From Saprospiraceae bacterium UBA2329 (GTDB taxonomy: Bacteria; Bacteroidota; Bacteroidia; Chitinophagales; Saprospiraceae), in assembly GCA_002344975.1 (NCBI GenBank), contig DDUV01000048.1:1-22680 (forward strand): a stretch of DNA of 22,680 nucleotides, in the 5' to 3' direction. Below the pieces are notes generated by a model, which saw only the letters and a list, made by a program, of their open reading frames with translations, searched no databases and was not told where the DNA came from. Both the position numbers and the translations under genes were made by a program. The stretch's first letter is position 1. Every line of letters starts with the position of its first letter. Shown here piece after piece: positions 1-7,100 of this stretch.

Positions 1-471
1 GATGCGACATTTTGAATTACACCCTTTTATTCCACGATTGATAGCTATGGACACTGAACTCAAAATAGGAATGTCAACCCGTGATGTAGGAGCGCTGATC
101 ATCCTTTCCCACGCCCCAACCAACTCCGGCCTTGCTTTCAAAGCTCCTGCAAAATTAGCATTTCCCGAAATATCCTGCAACAATTGAGCGCGTTTTAGGG
201 GATTATCGGGAAAAGTTTTGGAGAGTTGGTACCACCAGTTGCCTTCACCGAGTACGGTGTGTACCTGCGCGTTGTGGGGGAAGTTCAGGTTTTGGGCTAT
301 GGCGCTTAGTTCGGGAGCATTGGCCGGCAGGTCAAACAAGGCGGCAATGTCGTCTTTATCAAGGTTGGGCTTTAATAAGCGGTGGAGTTTCCACAAATCC
401 AAAGAGCCGGCGATGTCCGGGAATTGGGTAAGGAGCCTGCGGTAACCTCTGACCAATACCGGCTTGGGCAT
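1..471 (-). CDS. Orphan toxin cassette: second pretoxin copy with a different C-terminal tail (partial, runs off left edge)
   Basis: The minus strand is open without a stop from 501 down to base 1; the first ATG is at 471-469, so 157 codons are visible. Residues up to about 108 (codon ending near base 149) nearly copy residues 2559-2663 of the large toxin upstream, ending in the shared GNANFA sequence. After that the tail diverges, keeping only a loose pattern (LK..P.LV.AWE......R..IP.L) seen in both tails, and then becomes unrelated. There is no signal peptide and no obvious ribosome binding site. The arrangement matches displaced 'orphan' toxin C-termini known from CDI and Rhs loci, which keep a short homologous stretch allowing them to recombine onto the main toxin gene. 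Whether it is translated alone is unknown. The nature of the second toxin cannot be judged because only about 49 residues after the junction lie in the window. Confidence 0.8.
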   Translation of the reverse strand, partial: MPKPVLVRGYRRLLTQFPDIAGSLDLWKLHRLLKPNLDKDDIAALFDLPANAPELSAIAQNLNFPHNAQVHTVLGEGNWWYQLSKTFPDNPLKRAQLLQDISGNANFAGALKARPELVGAWERMISAPTSRVDIPILSSVSIAINRGIKGCNSKCRI

Positions 472-493
472 GGCTTTAAGGCGGGCAAGGGCG
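149..493 (-). repeat. Direct repeat copy A of the pretoxin segment
   Basis: This block aligns without gaps to 1713-2057 at a constant offset of 1564 bp. By hand count 24 of 345 positions differ. All differences lie in 334-493, while 149-333 (185 bp) are identical. The repeat ends exactly at the toxin junction on one side and eight bases after the immunity stop codon on the other, so repeat plus tail plus immunity gene forms one cassette unit. Confidence 0.95.
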
Positions 494-501
494 ATTGCAC
501 C

Positions 502-1119
502 TTAATTAACCCCAACAGCTAAGATTTCATCATAAAGTCCTTTTCCAATTTTTATCAATTTCGGAGCTTTGTCAAGTGCCAACAAATATCCTCTTTCATC
601 AAAATAATTAAAGGCATATTGCAATCTTTCCTTGTGAATCGAAATAAATTCTTCTGGGAATAATCTCAAATATTGTAATAGTCTATCTTCCGAGATTCTA
701 TTCCCATTGAACAAGCCTTGGACATTTCCAGCAAACATATATAAAGCCCAATCTGGCCTTTTATATTCTATGGCTTTAGTTATTCTCCAGTAATAAGGAT
801 CATGCTTATCTGCTTCTGCTTCGTCATATTCATTATTTGAGGTTTTTCCTAATTGTATCGAAACAATCTCTTCGGGGCTAATTATTCCTCTATATAACGC
901 TTTAATAGGCTTGAATATACCTTCCCAATTATCGTTCTTTAAATAATGCGAAGAATCAAATATAAGTCCAAAATGAAAAAATGAATTCTCCAAAGTTCGA
1001 TTCTTTGGAATCTCAAAGAATAATTCACTTGACTTCTTAAAGATTACACAGTCCTGGACTACTCCATTGTTGCTGTTGAATAAAGAATCTTTAAAAATTG
1101 GCTCCACTGATAATGTCAT
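502..1119 (-). CDS. Presumed immunity protein for the CdiA_C-like toxin
   Basis: This encodes 205 residues with no signal peptide and no membrane segment, so it is expected in the cytoplasm, where it would neutralise incoming or self-made toxin. The family is not recognised; the protein is rich in charged and aromatic residues (for example an E-Y-D-E-A-E-A-D stretch near the middle). The role is inferred from position: its ATG (1117-1119) lies inside the toxin gene in another frame, overlapping it by 29 bp, which suggests translational coupling, and immunity genes directly follow toxin tails in CDI and related systems. The gene is clearly AT-richer than the toxin body, as is usual for horizontally shuffled tail-immunity pairs. 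The stop codon is eight bases from the orphan pretoxin copy. Alternative: an unrelated cargo gene of the cassette, less likely. Confidence 0.75.
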   Translation of the reverse strand: MTLSVEPIFKDSLFNSNNGVVQDCVIFKKSSELFFEIPKNRTLENSFFHFGLIFDSSHYLKNDNWEGIFKPIKALYRGIISPEEIVSIQLGKTSNNEYDEAEADKHDPYYWRITKAIEYKRPDWALYMFAGNVQGLFNGNRISEDRLLQYLRLFPEEFISIHKERLQYAFNYFDERGYLLALDKAPKLIKIGKGLYDEILAVGVN

Positions 1120-4100
1120 TTTTAGTTAAGAATGAAACTGAACCGTCTGAACGAATAAGACCAATATGATCGGCCATTCCAACTGGTATTTCACCAGTGT
1201 TGTCTATTAAATCTCTTACACCTTGTAATCCTCTATTCACATCGGCAAGCGAAGCTGAATTACCTTGAAGATTAAATATTACTCCTGGAGCATTACTTCT
1301 TGACCCTGCAGATATTATATGATTGTAAACTTTACCGTTCACATTATTAGGGGAATCAAAGTTTTTGAAGTCATGAACAACTCCATCTATTTCTGCATCA
1401 GGGGTCTTATTGCCAAACGCGGGATCGGGAGTGCTTTCATCTCGCAGTTTTACCACCTTATTGTTTTTTGCGATGGCATTAGCCATGGCATACTCATGAG
1501 GATAGTCATTGTGACCAGTATGGGATACAGTATATCCTCCCGTATTAGGATCAAACATATCCTGATTGTTAAATGGATTTTCCTTTCTCCAATAAGGTGG
1601 TAGCTCATCAAATTCTACTCTTCTATTCAGAACAGGGATGCTGGTTCTGTTTGGATGAGGATGCAACACCTCCCACGCGCTCACCAACGCTGGACTTTCT
1701 TTTAAGTCGCGAGCAAAATTAGCATTTCCCGAAATATCCTGCAACAATTGAGCGCGTTTTAGGGGATTATCGGGAAAAGTTTTGGAGAGTTGGTACCACC
1801 AGTTGCCTTCACCGAGTACGGTGTGTACCTGCGCGTTGTGGGGGAAGTTCAGGTTTTGGGCTATGGCGCTTAGTTCGGGAGCATTGGCCGGCAGGTCGAA
1901 CAAGGCGGCAATGTCGTCTTTGTTGAGGTTGGTTTTCAGAAAGCGATGCAGTGCCCACAAGTCCAAAGAGCCGGCAGCAGAGGGGAATTGGGTAAGGAGC
2001 CTGCGGTAACCTCTGACCAGTGCCGGCTTGGGCAGGGCTTTAAGGCGGGCAAGGGCGGTGGGGAATTTTTTGAATAACGGTAGTTTATGCGGGTCAACAT
2101 TGAGAATGCCATGCGTGATGACCGCCGCCGCAGATGAATAGAAACAGGATTGCCATGAAAATTCATCTCTTAATTGGCCGCTTTCATTCCAAAAGCCGCC
2201 GGCTACACAGTTGCTGATCGCGGCGATTTCACTTTCGTATCCATTGAAATGGATAGCCGCTTCGGCAGCAGTCAGCATAGACGATGGCCAATGTACTCTT
2301 CTAAATGCTTCTATTCTGTCGATTTCTTCCTCCGGCGAAGGCCAGAAATAATTCAGCGAAGCCTGAACAGCGACGTCCAAAGCCCAGGCCGTAGAGGCAT
2401 CTACAGCACGCCGGCGCAATTCAAAAGTGGTAACAGCAGCCGTTGAAGCCGGAACTCCAGCTTCAAAGATGCTTGCCAGAACAACAGGGGCAGCCACTAT
2501 ACCGACAGTTAACAAGCCCAATGCAAATCCAACTTGATCTCCTAATTGCTGATAGGTTGAATCGCCAAACGGCAGAGGCGCCTTGAAATCATACCATCCC
2601 AATGAGTTGAGGACGCAAGGATTGGCTTTAACATAGCGGGATACAGGGTCGTTGGCTCCCGGTGCAAGGTATGGATGACCTTGATAATGTAGCCGGCAAG
2701 CTTCATTCTGCGCCAGCCATTCTTGATGAGAGCATAAAGGGCTATACCAAATTGATGTTGCAATTGCATCCATTTGATCTAAGGGCAGTCCAGTCGATAT
2801 TGACTTTCCTTCGTTGCTTTGTGTCCAGACATCGAAACCGGAAAATGTTCCTCTTAATAATTGAGCTGTGCAAGCGTCAAGTTTTGCGGCATGTACTTCT
2901 ACTACGTTGTTTGTTGCATCGGGCGTAAGATTTGGGTAGTATGGCTCATTTACATTGTTTTTGTACCCGGTAAATTTTTCGGTGTTCTTATACCAATATG
3001 CGGAATAAACCTTGCCGTCAATAACAAATCCTATCAAGCATCCGGCGGGCCATCTCGAAGCATTCGAGGCCGACTTTAAAAAAGCACAGACTGCTCTTGC
3101 AGGCAAGGTGAATAAATCACCGGCAGGAGTGAAATAGGTTTTTTTAGCATCCGGGGCGGCATCAGAGTGTTCGTAATGAAGGGCAGCATTTTCAAAATAT
3201 TTGCTGATAACAAACCCGGCTCCCTCTTCCTCCTCATCCAATTGCGCCAGGTGCAGGGGCGGATGCTGGATGCGTTCCCACTGGTATTTGTGCAGGCGGG
3301 TACCGCTTCCATAATCCATCAGATTGTCGGTTTGGCCGCTTGGGAGGCTCGTAAAGTCCTCCCAGGTATGGTTGAGAACCGCCGTGCCGTGCCCCAGTTC
3401 GTGCGCTATGGTGCGGATGAGTTGCGCTTCGTCGGAGTGGGGTTGCAGGGCCACGAAGCCGAATTTGCGTCCCTTGGGCATAAAGCCAAGCTGTGCCGCA
3501 TCGTCAAATTGCGTCACCAGCATGATATAATAGGTCTCGTTGCTGAATCCGCTGCGATTTTTGACGGCCTCTGTGAGCGCTCTCATCTCCGGGTTGTAGG
3601 CTGCAAAGATACCGGTTCCCGTAGTATCAAGGCTTTCGCCGAGGGAAGGCAACGACAAATGCTCGCCGGCGCTGACTTCTATTTGAACAACGGCGGGTTC
3701 ATAAACGACCTGCAAAGCTCTCCGGGCGCGGCTTCTGAGGCTGTCGGTCACTACAACAGACTGATTGACAGGCACCAATTCTACGCGAATGGTTTTGCGG
3801 GGGTAAGTCAGGATATTGAGTTTCCCGGCGTATTTTTTGACAGGATTCCCACTTGAATCGGTTTTGAGTTGCACGGCATACAATTGATGAACGCCTTCCT
3901 CGGCAGCGCCGCGAATGGGCAGCAACACTTTGTTGTCCTGTACGATCATTTCCACCGGATTTCTTCGGTTGTCCTCAAAGCTGAGGTCTTCAGGAAGCTG
4001 ATCGTGCGGAATGTTGATGGTCACCGTATCTCCGGCCTGCACCGCTACGGAAGCCCAGGGCGCGAAATAGCGCTCTCCGGCGATTTGAAAGAAGTTGTAT

Positions 4101-7100
4101 TTTTCGTGCATGGCCTGATACGCCAGCGTATCGAACCCGAAAGTGGTGGGGCTGTATGGCAAAAAACGGACGGCGTAATCTGCCTCAAACAAGTCCTGAA
4201 TGGCCTGAATGATTTGTTGAATGTTGCCTGCAAGCACCTGATTGCAGACGTCGGGCGGGTTGGTCAGGTAGCAGAGGACGGCGTTGTTGATGTGCTGCGC
4301 CAGTGAATCGGGCAGATAAGGGTACTCGTTATAAATCGGGCCTGCGCCTTGTAAAACATTCCAATTGCTGCCCAGCACGCTGGAAACCGCGCTGGAACTG
4401 TTGACGACCGTGCTAATGACGTTCATGGCGTTTTGCAGATGCCCCAGCACGTTGTCAATCCCGTCCAAGGTACCCAGCAAATCATTCAGCGCATTGGCCA
4501 ATTCCTCGCTGAGGATGGCCGCGCCCACGCCCTCCACCTTCACCTCCCCGGCCACCATCTGGCACTCTTCGTTGACGCGCACGTCTTTGAGAATGACATT
4601 GATCTGCGCTTGTTGGAGGTACGGCACAGTGATGATGCCCTTGCCGTTGAAAGTGCCGTTGCCGTTGGCCTGGGTCACCTTCACCTCAAAATCCCCTGCC
4701 CAGAAGCTGTCGTCCTTTTTGAGGGTGCTGATGAGGGGCACGCCGTTGTGGATGGAGGTGGTATCGGTGAGGGCACAGTTGACGGCGGCAGAGTCCTGTT
4801 GTACGCGGCAGCGGATGCCGGCCTCGATGAGGAGTTCAGCCTGCCGGGCTTCGCCGATGGCGGCCTGGTGTCCGCCGGCTGCGTTTTGCAGGCGCAGGGT
4901 GTAGAGGGTGATGCTGTCGGCTTCTTCTACGCGGGGTGGCAGGTAGCTGAGGCATTGACGGGTCTCGCCGGGCGCAAACTCCACGCTGCGCAGGGCCTCC
5001 GCCTCGCCGAAATACGGCGCCGGACTGCCCTCGATGACTACTTCCACCGTAGTGGCGTTTTCCTGCGAGGGGTTGATCAGGCGCAGGCACAGTTCCGCCG
5101 TTTCTTCGGCCTTCACCTGCACGCGCAGGGTATCAAAAAATACAATGGTAGGACAGGACTTCACATCGAAGCGGTCTTCCCACACACATCCGTTTACATC
5201 GGTGACGAGGAGGGTGTATGGGCCGCTTTCGGTAAACACGGCTTCGGGCGTATCGGCCCCACCGCTCCAGTGATACGCGGCTACCAGCGTACTGTCGGAG
5301 ACTACGGCTTGCAGTAGCAGCGGGCTTTCCGGGCAGGCGTGCTTCGTACCTTCCGGGGATTGTATGCGGACTTCCAGATCGGGGGCCTGGAGGATTTCAA
5401 TCATGGTCTCTTGCCGGCAGTGTTCGCCGAAGAAAGCCGTCACACCGTATCGGTCGGGCGTTCGAATGTCGGTGGTAACCTGCTCCGAGCCGTCGTGCCA
5501 CCATTCCAAGCGCACCCTTTCGCGCAGGCTTTCGTGCAGACCGTCGAGTACGGCGCGCAGGGTCATTTCGCCGTCGCGGCACAGGAGGGTATGGGGCGCT
5601 TCTATGCGCAGCGCAATGTCGGAATCACTGTTTTGCACAACGCGGCTCAGCACGGTGCTGCATCCGGTGGCATCGTCGGTGAGGGTGAGGTAATAGACGC
5701 CGGTGGTGGTAAGTATCTGTTGTTCTGTAAGGCTCCCGCCCGACCAGGCGTAGGAATAGCTGCCGCCGGAAGTTCCGTTCACGTTCAGTTTAATGTCCCT
5801 TACTTCATCACAAAGGAAATCGGAAGAAGCCTCTATGCTTTGGGTCCAGACGGGGGCGGCGCTTACGTTTGTCGAGAGCGTATCGGAGCAGCCATATATA
5901 TTATGGGTGAGTACGACGCTGTAGGCGCCGGGCTGCTGCACCTCCCATTGGGGCGCAGTGGAGCCGTCGGGCCACAAAAACGAGACGCCCTGCGCATCGG
6001 GCACGCTGAGTATCAGCGAGGTGTCGGGGCAGAGTACCGCCTGCGCGGGGGCTATGGACCAGTCGGGCAGGGCAATGACCTGCACTAAGGCCGCTTGCGA
6101 ATACACCGTGTCGCAGCCGCTGCCGCTTGCGCTCACTGCTACGCGGTAGTAGGTATTGCTTGTCAGCGGCGGGGTCGTCAGGCTCGATTGCGTATCGCCA
6201 AAATGGGTGGACCAGGTCGTGCCGTTGGGGCTGCTTTGCCATTGGTAGCTCAGGGCGGGCGTGCCTCCGGTGGCGGCCACGTCCAGGGTGCGCGTGCTGC
6301 CGGAGCAGATGGTAGCGCCGGCAGGCTGTGTGCTGATAGAGGGGCCGGGTACAACCGTGACGGAAACGACATTGGAAAACGCCACATCGCAGCCGCCGCC
6401 CGAACAGGTGTAGGAAGCGCGGAAATACCGGATGCCCGGCACAAGGGTAGAAGGGGCAAGGCTGTTTCCGGTAGCGCCGGCGATGTTGTTCCAGGGGCCG
6501 GAAGCCGAAGAACTGCTCTGCCATTGCGTGGTGCAGGCGCCGGTACCGTTGGCAGGGCTTGCGCTCAAAAGACTGAATCCGCCCAAACAAACCGAAGCGG
6601 CCGAGGCTGAGATGCTCAGGCTGGGGTCGGGGAGTACCTGCACCGTAGCGGGCGCTGTGACGACGCTGCCGCATCCGCTGCTGCCTGCGGCTACCCGGTA
6701 CATGCGGGAGGCGCTGAGGAAGGGCGAGGTATAAACGCTGCCCGTGACGCCGGCAATGACGGCCCAGGATGCGCCGCCGTCCATGCTGTGTTGCCACTGG
6801 TAGCTGAGGCTGCCTGCGCCGCCGCTGGTTTGCACCTGAAGCGTGCGCGCGCCGCCGGAGCAGACGGGCGTCTCATGTCCGGTGATGGAAGCCTGCAAGG
6901 AGGCGGTAACCTGCACCAATACACTGTCGGAGTGGAGGTTGCCGTGGCCGTCGGTCATATAAATCACAAACCAGGTATCCTGTTGGGGCGCTACAAAAGG
7001 CCGGGCATCGTATTGCCCGCCGTTGAGGATGAGGGAGGCGGGCTCCCAGCGGAAACAGAAAGGCGCAGCGCTGCAATGGGCGGGCATGGCGGCGCCGGGC

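Noticed and set aside
218..445. Plus-strand frames at 218-445 and 1782-2009 with nearly identical products
   Set aside because: The similarity reflects the underlying direct repeat; the minus-strand reading is the coding one.
1091..2200. Classical CdiA features (VENN motif, DUF637, hemagglutinin repeats)
   Set aside because: None are visible; only the C-terminal nuclease resembles CdiA_C, so the gene was not named cdiA.
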